Positions 45,137-54,182 of a stretch of 64,000 bases of DNA are shown piece by piece. Position 1 is the first letter of the stretch, and each line of letters opens with the position of its first letter. The position numbers and the translations under genes were made by a program. The notes below the pieces were generated by a model, which was not told the origin of the DNA, did not search any database, and worked only from the letters and a program-made list of their open reading frames with translations. Origin of the DNA: Paenibacillus profundus (lineage in GTDB: Bacteria > Bacillota > Bacilli > Paenibacillales > Paenibacillaceae); contig NZ_JAJNBZ010000014.1 of assembly GCF_021369635.1 (NCBI RefSeq), positions 32,579 through 96,578 of the forward strand. The letters are read 5' to 3'.

Positions 45137-46912
45137 TTATTCCAAAATGTTCACTTGCAGCGGTGCAAATTTGATAACAGGGAAGTACTTCCCTTTCCCT
45201 TTTAAATCCATCCGGTCTTGAAACAGCACCGCGTTGTTATTTTGGAATAATGGAATTTGCGGAACATAGTCCAGCAACATTTTTTCCATTTTCACCAATG
45301 CGTCCAATCTTTCCTCAGGTTTCAGCAGCAAATCACCTGTTGTCGTTCTCTTCTGCAGCTCATCGAATTCGGCGCTGCTGAAGCGGTGCGAACGGTTCGG
45401 GAAGTCTGTTCTCCATGCCTTCATGCTTGACCATGGATTAAAGGCATTCTGCGTGATGGCCCCGATGCCCAATTCGAAGTTGCCATCTCTATAGGCATCA
45501 TAGGCTGCCGAAGGCGGCATCGCTCTTAATTTAATATCGAGCTTATCTTTACCGAACAAGTTCTCGTACAGTTCTTCTGCAACTTCCGCTGTGCGCTTCA
45601 TCGTTTCCTGCGAGTCGAAATAAGTGAGCTCAATTGTAATCTTTTTGTTGCCATTCGCTTGGTATGCCTTTTCGAAATATTCCTTGGCCTTCTCCGGCTC
45701 ATACCCGGTTCCCGGTGGAATATTTGCTTTGGCCGCTTCCGTTTCACGGTATCTCTGTCCATCTGAGTAGTCACCGACCATGCAAATGGTCGAAATGTAA
45801 TACGGTGCCGATTTAAAGGTTTTAAAAATGCCTTTTGTTATTTTGTCTCGGTCGATCCCGTAATACAGCGCCTTGCGCAGATCGTTGTTGCCCAAAATAG
45901 GATTTTTCTTCGATTCGGTATTTACATAAAATCCCCACACGGATTCCGCTTCGGTGTATACGACCCTTGGATCTTCGCCGTATTTGTCAAATTGCTCCCC
46001 GCTTATTGAGACATTTTCGATTTCGCCCTTCTCCCACAGCTGCATGCGGGTGGAGCTCTCCGAGACGACTCTGCTCTCAATGCGGTCAGGTGTATATACC
46101 GCACTCATCGGTGTATCTTGATTTTTCTCGAACACGCGGTATTGATCACGAACCCATTCGCTTAAGCGATACGTGCCACTTGAGGGAACCTGCTCCAACG
46201 TGGTCCCGTAGGTCGTCTCGCTGTGGTCTGGCTTCATCCCCGCTTCATACAGCTGTTTATGAATGGGAGACGTGCTACCTCCTTGCGCAAAGACGGAGTA
46301 AACGTCAATTTCCGGCATTTCTGTCTCCAACGCAATCTCTAGCGTCAAATCATCTTTCGCTTTAATGCCGACCTCTTCCCACTTCGCTTCACCTTTAAAA
46401 TACTTGTTAGCGCTTACAATGGGGATGTTGTCAAACAGTACAAACGCATTTCGGTTGGTCAGCTTCGGATCGAGCAGCATTTGATACGAGTATTCATAAT
46501 CTCGCGCCGTAATCGGCGTGCCATCCGTCCACTTGAGGCCCTCTTTCAATTTAAAGGTCCACACCTTGTTGTCAGTGGTCGCTGGCAAATCTGTGGCGTG
46601 ATTGCTTACGAATTTAATATTATCTGAAGTCTCATCGTAAATGAGATCTAACAAATTCCCATTTATATATTCTAGTAATATGGACGTTTCAGCGCTTTCA
46701 CTCGTATGTTGGTTGAACGTCTCTGCGGACATCCCCGAAAATCTTACCACGGTTGGCTTGTCCGAAGGCTGCTTTTGTTCGGTAACAACCTTATCCTTGT
46801 CCTCCTTGCTTTCTTGGTTGGCGTTATTTCCATTTCCGCTGGTGCAACCGGTAAACGTCAGCACCATCATCATGGCCAAAATAACCAAGAACGGTTTTTT
46901 TGGCTGCTTCAT
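45137..46912 (-). CDS. oppA: Oligopeptide-binding lipoprotein OppA
   Basis: 591 residues, family-5 solute-binding protein. The signal peptide ends in TFTGC, a lipobox, so the mature lipoprotein is anchored by Cys near residue 22 after lipid addition. The WTFKLKEGLKWTDGTPITAR region is the family signature. Start ATG at 46912 follows AGGAGGGG; the extension to 46993 is unsupported. First gene of oppA-B-C-D-F. The leader is long. Confidence 0.93.
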   Translation of the reverse strand: MKQPKKPFLVILAMMMVLTFTGCTSGNGNNANQESKEDKDKVVTEQKQPSDKPTVVRFSGMSAETFNQHTSESAETSILLEYINGNLLDLIYDETSDNIKFVSNHATDLPATTDNKVWTFKLKEGLKWTDGTPITARDYEYSYQMLLDPKLTNRNAFVLFDNIPIVSANKYFKGEAKWEEVGIKAKDDLTLEIALETEMPEIDVYSVFAQGGSTSPIHKQLYEAGMKPDHSETTYGTTLEQVPSSGTYRLSEWVRDQYRVFEKNQDTPMSAVYTPDRIESRVVSESSTRMQLWEKGEIENVSISGEQFDKYGEDPRVVYTEAESVWGFYVNTESKKNPILGNNDLRKALYYGIDRDKITKGIFKTFKSAPYYISTICMVGDYSDGQRYRETEAAKANIPPGTGYEPEKAKEYFEKAYQANGNKKITIELTYFDSQETMKRTAEVAEELYENLFGKDKLDIKLRAMPPSAAYDAYRDGNFELGIGAITQNAFNPWSSMKAWRTDFPNRSHRFSSAEFDELQKRTTTGDLLLKPEERLDALVKMEKMLLDYVPQIPLFQNNNAVLFQDRMDLKGKGKYFPVIKFAPLQVNILE

Positions 46913-47179
46913 AAATATCCCCTCCTGATAATATTGTTGTTTTATGTAAATTTGTGTGAGTAACAATGGAAATGAACATACGGACAACCGCATAAATTGA
47001 CAAGGTGTTAATAATCGTCAAAATGCGTCAGTTGATGCCAATCTGTAGCCATCATGTTAATTGTCTAGTTGAGATGATAGGTCAATAGCTGAGAAGTGGG
47101 AGAAAACTGTCGAAAACAAGCCATTGCAAGCCACATGAAGTATACTCTTGAGGGAATATTTGGAACGCAATTATTTAAA

Positions 47180-47208
47180 ATCCTATCAAAGTCCCTAATA
47201 GTAGTCAA
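47180..47208 (-). promoter_or_regulatory. Candidate promoter of the opp operon
   Basis: TTGACT, 17-base spacer, TAGGAT on the minus strand, about 260 bp upstream of the oppA ATG. Confidence 0.5.
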
Positions 47209-47307
47209 GATATAAATATGTGTGCCGAAAGGGGGATATTCCTAAATATGAGGTCTGGCAGGAATATTGTATCTATTTGGCGAATGTGTTCAAAATGTAT
47301 CAAAAAA

Positions 47308-47319
47308 ATAAGCGCTTAT
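47308..47319. promoter_or_regulatory. Palindrome resembling a catabolite-response element
   Basis: ATAAGCGCTTAT is a perfect 12-bp palindrome. It shares AAGCGCTT with cre consensus but lacks the flanking TG and CA. It lies between the oppA promoter and the DUF3899 gene, so it could serve either. Confidence 0.35.
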
Positions 47320-47390
47320 CCGCCACGACAATCTAAAGATGTGACATCATCGATAGAGCGAGAACCAAGTGCCGATAGAGGAGCCGGAAA

Positions 47391-47774
47391 ATGAAACGTC
47401 TATTGCTCATTACCGTTTTGTTTACAGTTGCTTATACGGCTTATAACAGCCACGCCCCGATTATTCTAAATCTATCGAATTCGTTTTTTATTAGCGGACT
47501 TATCTATTTGTTTATTGCGTTGTTCAGTTATGTGAGAAATATCGGTTTTTTCAAGACTTTAAGCTACCATCTGTACCGAAAAAGACAGGCTGACAAGCAG
47601 GATGACGCCCTCAATGCCGCAGGAGGCACATCGGAGCAGCATCAGCAGAAAAAGATTGAATTGCATGAATACACCGCTCAACTCGGCAAAAGTAAATGGT
47701 CAAACAAATTATTTTATTTGTTCTCGATTCCGTTGCTGTTCTGCTCGTGCGTTTTGGCGTTCGCTTCGATGTAA
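47391..47774 (+). CDS. DUF3899 domain-containing membrane protein
   Basis: 127 residues with about three membrane helices (about 3-20, 30-50, 105-125). LIYLFIALFSYVRNIGFFKT fits the DUF3899 pattern. Function unknown. GAGGAG precedes the start. A degenerate second copy lies at 48.8-49.1 kb as part of a segmental duplication. Confidence 0.75.
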   Translation: MKRLLLITVLFTVAYTAYNSHAPIILNLSNSFFISGLIYLFIALFSYVRNIGFFKTLSYHLYRKRQADKQDDALNAAGGTSEQHQQKKIELHEYTAQLGKSKWSNKLFYLFSIPLLFCSCVLAFASM

Positions 47775-47898
47775 CTTTGCAGCGATAACGATATAGAAGC
47801 CTCCGGAGTACCTGCTGCCATCAGCAGGGCCGGAGACTTTGTTATGGACTTTTATAGACGGCCGCGTATCATCAGACCGCCCTGCTTACGCTGCGCTG

Positions 47899-48030
47899 CT
47901 ATTTGAGCTTCCACAGCACCGGCACGTTCGGCGGCTCCCAGCCTTGCAGCGAGGTATGACTTTGCACACATTTATACACTGTGTCGTTGTGGATCACTTC
48001 ATCATTCAGTTGATAGTAGAAGGTTCGGAG
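47899..48030 (-). pseudogene. Remnant of a chitinase 3' end (CBM5/12 tail)
   Basis: The minus strand encodes a tail ending YKCVQSHTSLQGWEPPNVPV and a stop, nearly identical to the last 40 residues of the intact chitinase at 49.3 kb. No upstream chitinase sequence follows; similarity fades near 48030. It shows that a second chitinase gene, or its 3' end, was once here. Confidence 0.8.
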
Positions 48031-48046
48031 CTTTATATAGACTCAA

Positions 48047-48331
48047 CTATTTGTTTGATTTTCTATTATTAAACAGTAAATAAATTATTAAAAACACTAA
48101 AGTTATAATGAATATTTCGTATACCAATTTTGGCAGCTGTAATTGATATATAGGTTGGAAACCATTAATGTATTTATTATAATCAATGGTTTTCCATAAT
48201 GGTGCGTATTTCACGTCATAAATATTTTCTTCTGGCCCCCATATAAGATGGTATGGAACATATAAAACTCCAAATATTAAAATCATGATTCCATAAATAG
48301 CAAGAAGTATTTCATTTATTCTTTTCATCAT
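48047..48331 (-). CDS. Small two-helix membrane protein
   Basis: 94 residues, AT-rich. Two hydrophobic segments (about 8-27 and 68-88) flank a polar, Tyr-rich loop (about 28-66). No family recognised. GGAGGG lies before the ATG pair. It is inserted between the two duplicated blocks, with base composition unlike the chitinase gene, so it may have arrived with the rearrangement. Confidence 0.6.
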   Translation of the reverse strand: MMKRINEILLAIYGIMILIFGVLYVPYHLIWGPEENIYDVKYAPLWKTIDYNKYINGFQPIYQLQLPKLVYEIFIITLVFLIIYLLFNNRKSNK

Positions 48332-48792
48332 CCTATCCCTCCAATATTATAATATTAATCCCACCCTTTATAGTGATCACGTTTATAATTTTCCGGTCAG
48401 TTTACTATTCCGAAGGGAAGACTTACAGTAACCTAGATTCTCTTTACATAAACAAAGTAACTATAGTTCCTTATTTGTCTTCATTTTTTACTGCTTAATA
48501 AGTTCTGCAGCTTGGGACGAGTTCCCTCTTTCTATAGTTTTGTCCAAATAATTATGTACATTGCTTCGTTCAAATAATTATGTACATTGCTTCGTTCAAA
48601 TAATGAAGAGAGCCATGTTCAAATCCCCCTAGTAGAATGAAGTATCATAAAATCATTCTGGCGAGGTTTATTTGAAATGGCTTTAAATTATACGTTTGGT
48701 TTAGTAGTTGGGAAACGTGGTGTTGTTGCATCAGTATTTTTGGATTCAAAATACTAATTTGTAAACGTATCTCATTAATTGGCGAAAAACAG
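48332..48792. other. AT-rich gene-free interval
   Basis: 461 bp between the small membrane gene and the DUF3899 remnant. It holds the 26-bp tandem repeat. A 26-codon reading frame (about 48678-48758, beginning MALNYTFGLVVGKRG) is possible but not supported by a family. Confidence 0.45.
48545..48604. repeat. 26-bp tandem repeat
   Basis: CAAATAATTATGTACATTGC followed by TTCGTT occurs twice in tandem (48545, 48571) plus a partial third copy (48597). TGTACATAATTATTTG on the minus strand resembles an insertion-sequence end, but no partner end or transposase is seen. Confidence 0.75.
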
Positions 48793-49120
48793 GAACCACT
48801 CCCCGATTATCGTAAATCTCTCGAATACTTTTTTTATTTGCGGGCTCATCTCTATTTGTTTATTGCGTTGTTCAGTTATGTGCGGAATATCGGTTTTTTC
48901 AAAGCTTTGAGCTACCATCTGTATCGAAAAAGACAGGCCGACAAGCACAATGACGTCCTCAATGCTGCAGGCGCCACACCAGAGCAGCATCGGCAGAAGA
49001 AGATTGCATTACATGAATACACCGCTCACCTCGGCCAATAAATGGTCAAACAAATTATTCTATTTGTTCTCGATTCCGTTGCTGCTCTACTCGTGCGTTT
49101 TGGCGTTCGCTTCGATGTAA
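48793..49120 (+). pseudogene. Degenerate DUF3899 gene copy
   Basis: Matches the intact DUF3899 gene from codon 20 on, including the FIALFSYVRNIGFFKALSYH region. It lacks the start and first helix. A small deletion near 49038 brings a stop codon in frame (after HLGQ), before a well-conserved tail (ATGGTCAAACAAATTATTCT). It is in the second duplicated block. Confidence 0.85.
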
Positions 49121-49170
49121 TCGTATTTCAACATAAGATGAAAGTATGATTCACATGCAACGGTGAAGAC

Positions 49171-49212
49171 AAAAAGCCTCCGGAGTACCTGCTGCCATCA
49201 GCAGGGCCGGAG
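49171..49212 (-). terminator. Terminator of the chitinase gene
   Basis: CTCCGG pairs with CCGGAG and CCTGCTG with CAGCAGG; on the minus strand TTTTTGTC follows. A copy of the same hairpin at 47.8 kb lacks the T-tract. Confidence 0.8.
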
Positions 49213-49275
49213 ACTTTGTTATGGACTTTTATAGACGGCCGCGTATCATCAGACCGCCCTGCTTTCGCTGCGCTG

Positions 49276-52200
49276 CTATTTGAGCTTCCACAGCGCCGGC
49301 ACGTTCGGCGGCTCCCAGCCTTGCAGCGAGGTATGGCTTTGCACACATTTATACACTGTGCCGTTGTAAATCGCTTCATCATTCAATCGATAGGCGGTTC
49401 CTGCTGACCAAGCTCCCGATCCGGATTGTTCATCCGTCGTCACCTCGATGGACGCGCCTTCCGATACATTGCCTGCTGCATCCAGCGCCGTGACGGTAAA
49501 GTTATACGCCGTATTCGGACTCAACCCTGTGATGTCCGCAAATGGAACGGTCACTTTTGCGCTTTTGGAACCGTACGCTGCGGTATAAGCAACGACCCCG
49601 ACGTTATCGGTGGAGGCAGTCCAGCTCAAGCTCACGCTTGTCGATGATTTCCCCGTCACCTGCAATTGCGAGGGCGCGGTTGGAGGCGTGTTGTCAGCAT
49701 CTGCCGTCGTTGTGACCGTCACTGCATTGCTCGAATCCGACAAAAGACCTGCTGCATTCTTGGCTTTAACCGTAAACGTATATGTCGTGCCTGAAGTTAA
49801 CTCTGCAACAACATGATGTGTCGGCTGGACGGCCGTCAGATAGCTTCCGCCGTTGTACACCTCGTAGGTCACTGCTTCCGTCGATGCGTCCCACTCAAGC
49901 GACACGCTGTTCGCCGTTACCTTGGCAGCACGTAGATGCCCTGGCGCCGGCGGAATTGGCGGGTTTGGCTTCGTTTCATCCAGATACGCCCGGTGTTTTT
50001 CGGAAAATTCGGACTTATTGAAGCGGTCCCAGTTGATGGACCAGGTCATCAAGCCTCTTAATCCAGGATACCCCGCTGCGTTGCGCAGCTTGTAGCGTCC
50101 TCCGAACGATTGTCCCTTCATTGCGTAATCAAGCGCCTTATGGACTTCGGACACCGGCGTAAATCCGCCGCCTGAATTCACATTCGCAGGGAGTCCGATG
50201 ACTACCTGATCGGGTCGAAGCGGCGCAAAGATGCGATCCTGATTTTTCGCCACCGGGAATCCTGTCAGCACCATATCAACCATCGCCACATGAAAATCAG
50301 CATCGCCCATCGCATAATACGTATCATCGAGCGCCGTAATAGAGCCCGAATTGTAATGCTGCACCTGCACCCAATCCAATATGTCGCGCAATCCCTCAAT
50401 GACCGGCAAATAAGCGCCCGCCCGATTATCTGCGCCAGTTGCGTTCCCGCCGTAGAAGCTATATCCTACCTGCACGAAGAACGTTTCCGGAGCCATCGTC
50501 ACCATGAACGAATCGCCGAAGTGACTATGCAAGTCACGCACGGCTGCAATCAGATTGGTAATGACAGGAGTCGTCGGATGACGGAAATCAGTATCGCCCG
50601 GGTTCAAATAGAGAGAGTGGCCTTCGAAGTCGATGTCCAACCCGTCAAAGCCGTAAGTGGAAATAATGCTTTTCATCGATGTGACAAAGTTATTGCGCGC
50701 CTGATCCGTCTCCAACTGCACCTGACCATTCGCCCCGCCAATCGAGATGATTACTTTTTTTCCTTGGCTCTGTAAGTATTTCACGTCCGCCTTGAAATCG
50801 GAGTCCGTGTACTTGTAAGGCGTAAAGCCTATCGAGCCGCCTTTCGGCCCGTTGGCCGGCTCTGCGAACGCCACGTTGATGACGTCAAAATTGGGCGACA
50901 CGTCACGCAGGCGGATGAAGCCAGAACCGTTGTCGAAGTTGTGCCAATAGCCGACGATTATTTTTTTGTCTGCCGGAAGCGGAGCGGAAGGCTGTTCCGC
51001 TGCCGATCCCGATTCAGTCGGTTCAATGGCCGCAGTCGGTTCAATGGCCGCAGGCGGCACATTACCGCCCCCGGTATCGTCTGCAGCAACTTCAGAGGCA
51101 GCAGCGGCGCAATCCCCGATTACTTTCCATACACCCCACTCGCCGCTTTGATCCGGTCGATCGCCCTGGGTCCACCATTTGGCTTCATATATTTTCCCGC
51201 TGTAAGATACGCGCTGCCCGCCCGTATAGACGGTGTTTTCCCCCCAGCTCGGAGCGGAGCAAGGCGTTCCGCCACCCGAATCGGTCGTCACTTGTATGCT
51301 CGTTCCGGGCGAGACGTTGCCGGCCGCATCTCTTGCTGTAATGGTGAACGTATACGCCGTGCCAGACGTCAGTCCAGTGATGGTTGCGGTCGTGCCCGGT
51401 GTATTCTTGCTGCCGGATGAGTAAGTTATCGTATATCCCGTAACTCCGACGTTATCCGTGGATGCCGTCCAACTCAGACTCACGCTCGTAGCGGTTTTTG
51501 CGGTCAAGATTACATTCGTCGGCGCGCTTGGCGGTGTCGTGTCGTTGCCGCCACCTGGGTTTCCGCTTTGCAGATCGCTGGTCAATTTGTTCAGCAGCAC
51601 CTTTTTGCGATCGCTGCTGTAATCCCAGAACATGGCGCCGCCCAGCTGCTTCGACTTGATGAACGCCGTTTTATGTCCGAACGATTCGACGTCATCATAC
51701 GTAATGAAGATGCCATTCGAAGGATTATACAAATAAGGGACTTTGGCAACGTCGTTCCAATAGCGTGTATAACCGTTACGATTAATATAATTGCTCTCCA
51801 AGTCGCTATAGTCGAAGACGCCCTTCTCCCATGTCCCTACATTTGGCGCACCTGCACATTGCTGATATTGCCCATTGCCCGCATTTGCGCATCCGCCCCA
51901 GCCGCGGCCGTAGAACGGGGTGCCCAGCACAATTTTCCCAGCTGGAACGCCAGCATTGATATGTCCCTGCACGCCAGCTTCAATATTGAACGCGGCTGCT
52001 GCCGGGATACCTGCCGCCGCAGCGGCCGGATCGTAGTAGAGCGGTGAATTATGCGCGCTGATGGTTTGCCAGCCGCCGTTGAAGTCATACGTCATGATGT
52101 TAATCCAGTCGACGACTTTGGCTATTTCGCCGAGCTCTGTGTTGTTGGCATATGTCGGACTCGCTCCGGATGCAATCGTTAGCAAATAGGTTTTGCCATC

Positions 52201-52920
52201 GACCGCTCCGGCCGCATCCAGCTTATCGCGGATCGCCTGCAGCAGCAGCGTATAATTGTGTTTGTCCTCTGGGCGGGCGCTGTTGCCCTTCAAACCGCCG
52301 CCAACCGGATATTCCCAATCAAGATCGACACCGTCGAATTGATATTTTCGCAGGAAATCAACGGCCGAGTTAGCAAAAGTCTCACGCGTAGCCGCACTCG
52401 CCGCCACGTCGGAGAAACGGTTGGACCATGACCAGCCGCCAACTGAAATAATCGTTTTCAAGTGGGGATTCGTTAGCTTTAATTTGTTCAACTGCTTGAT
52501 GTTTCCCCGTATTGGCTCATCCCACGTATCGCCGGGATAGCTCTTCTGAACATCGATCCACGGATCGCCCAGGACGATAGTGCCGTTCGGAACATTTATA
52601 GTTCCATTCGCATCCTGGCACGTCCACGTTTGCGGATTCGGTCCCGTCGGCTCTGGGTTGCCGTGAATTCCATTCCAGCAAATATCCGCGAACGCATAGT
52701 TAACGTGCGTCACCTTGGACACGTCCATATCGCTGACTTGATAATTGCGGCCGTATGCCCCCCAGGAAGGATAGTAGCCAACAACCTTATACCCCGCCCC
52801 TGCAGCGGCCTCCTCCGCTTTGGCGATTCCCGACTCCATTGCCGTAAACGGTGTAAACAACATCATTACAGCAAGCACAATAGTAGTGAACTTACGCACC
52901 ACAGCCATCTGCAAATGCAT
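49276..52920 (-). CDS. Bifunctional-architecture chitinase with two GH18 domains
   Basis: 1214 residues, secreted (signal peptide to about residue 36). Order: GH18-1 (about 43-445; catalytic DGVDLDWE, Glu203), fibronectin type III (about 463-548), CBM5/12 (about 553-603), Pro/Ala linker with a repeated AAIEPT, GH18-2 (about 650-985; DGLDIDFE, Glu about 766), two Fn3 domains, C-terminal CBM5/12 (about 1168-1214). GH18-1 resembles chitinase A-type enzymes and GH18-2 resembles ChiD/ChiC-type ones. Both catalytic acids are intact. ATG at 52920 follows GGAGG with 9-base spacing. Confidence 0.93.
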   Translation of the reverse strand: MHLQMAVVRKFTTIVLAVMMLFTPFTAMESGIAKAEEAAAGAGYKVVGYYPSWGAYGRNYQVSDMDVSKVTHVNYAFADICWNGIHGNPEPTGPNPQTWTCQDANGTINVPNGTIVLGDPWIDVQKSYPGDTWDEPIRGNIKQLNKLKLTNPHLKTIISVGGWSWSNRFSDVAASAATRETFANSAVDFLRKYQFDGVDLDWEYPVGGGLKGNSARPEDKHNYTLLLQAIRDKLDAAGAVDGKTYLLTIASGASPTYANNTELGEIAKVVDWINIMTYDFNGGWQTISAHNSPLYYDPAAAAAGIPAAAAFNIEAGVQGHINAGVPAGKIVLGTPFYGRGWGGCANAGNGQYQQCAGAPNVGTWEKGVFDYSDLESNYINRNGYTRYWNDVAKVPYLYNPSNGIFITYDDVESFGHKTAFIKSKQLGGAMFWDYSSDRKKVLLNKLTSDLQSGNPGGGNDTTPPSAPTNVILTAKTATSVSLSWTASTDNVGVTGYTITYSSGSKNTPGTTATITGLTSGTAYTFTITARDAAGNVSPGTSIQVTTDSGGGTPCSAPSWGENTVYTGGQRVSYSGKIYEAKWWTQGDRPDQSGEWGVWKVIGDCAAAASEVAADDTGGGNVPPAAIEPTAAIEPTESGSAAEQPSAPLPADKKIIVGYWHNFDNGSGFIRLRDVSPNFDVINVAFAEPANGPKGGSIGFTPYKYTDSDFKADVKYLQSQGKKVIISIGGANGQVQLETDQARNNFVTSMKSIISTYGFDGLDIDFEGHSLYLNPGDTDFRHPTTPVITNLIAAVRDLHSHFGDSFMVTMAPETFFVQVGYSFYGGNATGADNRAGAYLPVIEGLRDILDWVQVQHYNSGSITALDDTYYAMGDADFHVAMVDMVLTGFPVAKNQDRIFAPLRPDQVVIGLPANVNSGGGFTPVSEVHKALDYAMKGQSFGGRYKLRNAAGYPGLRGLMTWSINWDRFNKSEFSEKHRAYLDETKPNPPIPPAPGHLRAAKVTANSVSLEWDASTEAVTYEVYNGGSYLTAVQPTHHVVAELTSGTTYTFTVKAKNAAGLLSDSSNAVTVTTTADADNTPPTAPSQLQVTGKSSTSVSLSWTASTDNVGVVAYTAAYGSKSAKVTVPFADITGLSPNTAYNFTVTALDAAGNVSEGASIEVTTDEQSGSGAWSAGTAYRLNDEAIYNGTVYKCVQSHTSLQGWEPPNVPALWKLK

Positions 52921-52938
52921 TCATCAATTCCTCCTCTT

Positions 52939-53037
52939 CTATAAGTAAAATAACTTGTTCACCAATACAGACCATAAGTCGGCTAATTGCCGCCGAACCG
53001 GCTGCACAGGCAATAACAGAGATTGGACGCTCGGCAT
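52939..53037 (-). CDS. Possible leader peptide upstream of the chitinase gene
   Basis: 32 codons, MPSVQSLLLPVQPVRRQLAD and onward, directly after a full AAGGAGGTG ribosome-binding site that is only 2 bases from the ATG. It ends 19 bases before the chitinase ATG. Short hairpins (GCCGGTTCGGC) are inside it. A leader ORF is an inference; the close SD spacing weakens it. Confidence 0.25.
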   Translation of the reverse strand: MPSVQSLLLPVQPVRRQLADLWSVLVNKLFYL

Positions 53038-53490
53038 CACCTCCTTGCAATGAGAGTTCAAAAGCAAACCGCTTAAATTAAAAGGCATACATTACGATAG
53101 AAGCTGCAAATATGAAGAGTAAGGGAGAGAGCGTGAAGAGGGCTGCGGTTAGAACCGTTTCGGAATGTTGAAACATAAAAGCTGATAACACAACTAATTT
53201 ACTTAGAATACAAGCTGTTGTTAAAGGGATAACATTTTACTATGAGGGGGAGATTACTCCACAGCATTCAAAAACTTCGTGGCAGTCCGGGCTATCAAGC
53301 AACCCTATTAAGGCGTCAAACCTTCCAGTGCAAGACACCATTCAGAGCAAGTACCATAACTGTAAGGACATTTACTCCAAAGCTAGTACACCATCATGGT
53401 GTAAAGAGACCATACAAATCGAGCGCACCATTCCAGCGCAAGGCCACTATCACCCTCGATGTTCCTCTTCTCTTCACTCCATGTTAACTA

Positions 53491-53895
53491 CTTTCGGGTA
53501 CAGAATGTGGGTTCCACGGGGGGTCTTGTTTGCGTGTACACGATTTTTTCGCAGTATCTGAACCATTGGGAGAGTGAAGCAAAGGATGATAGGAGAGAAC
53601 ATACCATCTGATGATGCAGGCAAACAGCGGACCATTTCCTCATGCCTCTTGCTTCTCTCTTCAGTCGCCACCTAATAACGGCACAGCAAAAAGCCCGTCA
53701 ACCGCTCTCGTGTTACGACTTCGGGTACAGAATGTGGGAGTCACGGAGGTTAAGCTTGCTATACAACGTTTTTCTGGCAGTATCTGAATCATTGGGAGAG
53801 TGAAGCAAAGGATGATAGGGGGAAACATACCATTTGATGCAAAGCAGACAAACAGCATACCTTGTCCCTTGATTCTTACTTCAGTCACCGTTCGT
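53491..53895. repeat. Two-copy tandem repeat of about 226 bp
   Basis: Copies begin at CTTTCGGGTACAGAATGTGG (53491) and CTTCGGGTACAGAATGTGG (53719). Each contains the TATCTGAA(C/T)CATTGGGAGAG motif (53555 and 53781) followed by TGAAGCAAAGGATGATAG. The motif is the same as that in the 57-bp array at the window start. Confidence 0.8.
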
Positions 53896-54102
53896 TCCAT
53901 TGGAAAATATACAGTCTTCTGCCAGGGTTTCAGGGCAAGATCGCCTTTCCGCTGGAAATCGTCCAATCAAAACCGGGATTCCCGCTGTACAGCGCCGTTT
54001 AAGCAAGATTCTGCTGGATCATTTCCAATGGATTAACATGCAATCGCGCCCAAACCGCCAAATCATTGGACACAATCCAATCATTACCACTGAACAACAC
54101 AA

Positions 54103-54142
54103 CAAAAACCCGGCCAACCGCATTCATGCAGTCAGCCGGGCT
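54103..54142 (-). terminator. Terminator of pfkA
   Basis: On the minus strand GCCCGGCTGACTGCATG folds back on the GCCGGGT stem end, followed by TTTTTGTTG. Confidence 0.8.
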
Positions 54143-54182
54143 CTCACAGCGCTTGTCCGAGTTGCCGGCAAGCCCGCTCCAC

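Larger units (their letters stand above)
46913..47390. other. Leader and promoter region upstream of oppA
   Basis: 478 bp shared with the DUF3899 gene promoter. The minus strand has TTGACT-17-TAGGAT, whose transcript would have a leader of about 260 nt. A second weak candidate (TTGACG-17-AATTTA) is nearer oppA. A palindrome ATAAGCGCTTAT at 47308-47319 resembles a cre site but is imperfect. No gene seen. Confidence 0.45.
52921..54102. other. Gene-poor repeat region upstream of the chitinase gene
   Basis: About 1.2 kb. It holds the chitinase leader (with the 32-codon frame at 52939-53037), a stretch of degenerate GC-containing repeats (53.24-53.49 kb), a two-copy repeat of about 226 bp (53.49-53.90 kb) and an inverted repeat (CCATTGGAAA near 53.90 kb, TTTCCAATGG near 54.02 kb). 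No convincing gene other than the leader frame. Confidence 0.5.

Noticed and set aside
48678-48758. A 26-codon frame near the 26-bp repeats as a transposase remnant
   Set aside because: The product MALNYTFGLVVGKRGVVASV has no recognised transposase motif and is too short to judge.
53242-53487. An 81-codon plus-strand frame upstream of pfkA
   Set aside because: Its product reads like internally repeated, degenerate non-coding sequence (TFQCKTPFRA..., APFQRKATIT...) with no domain.
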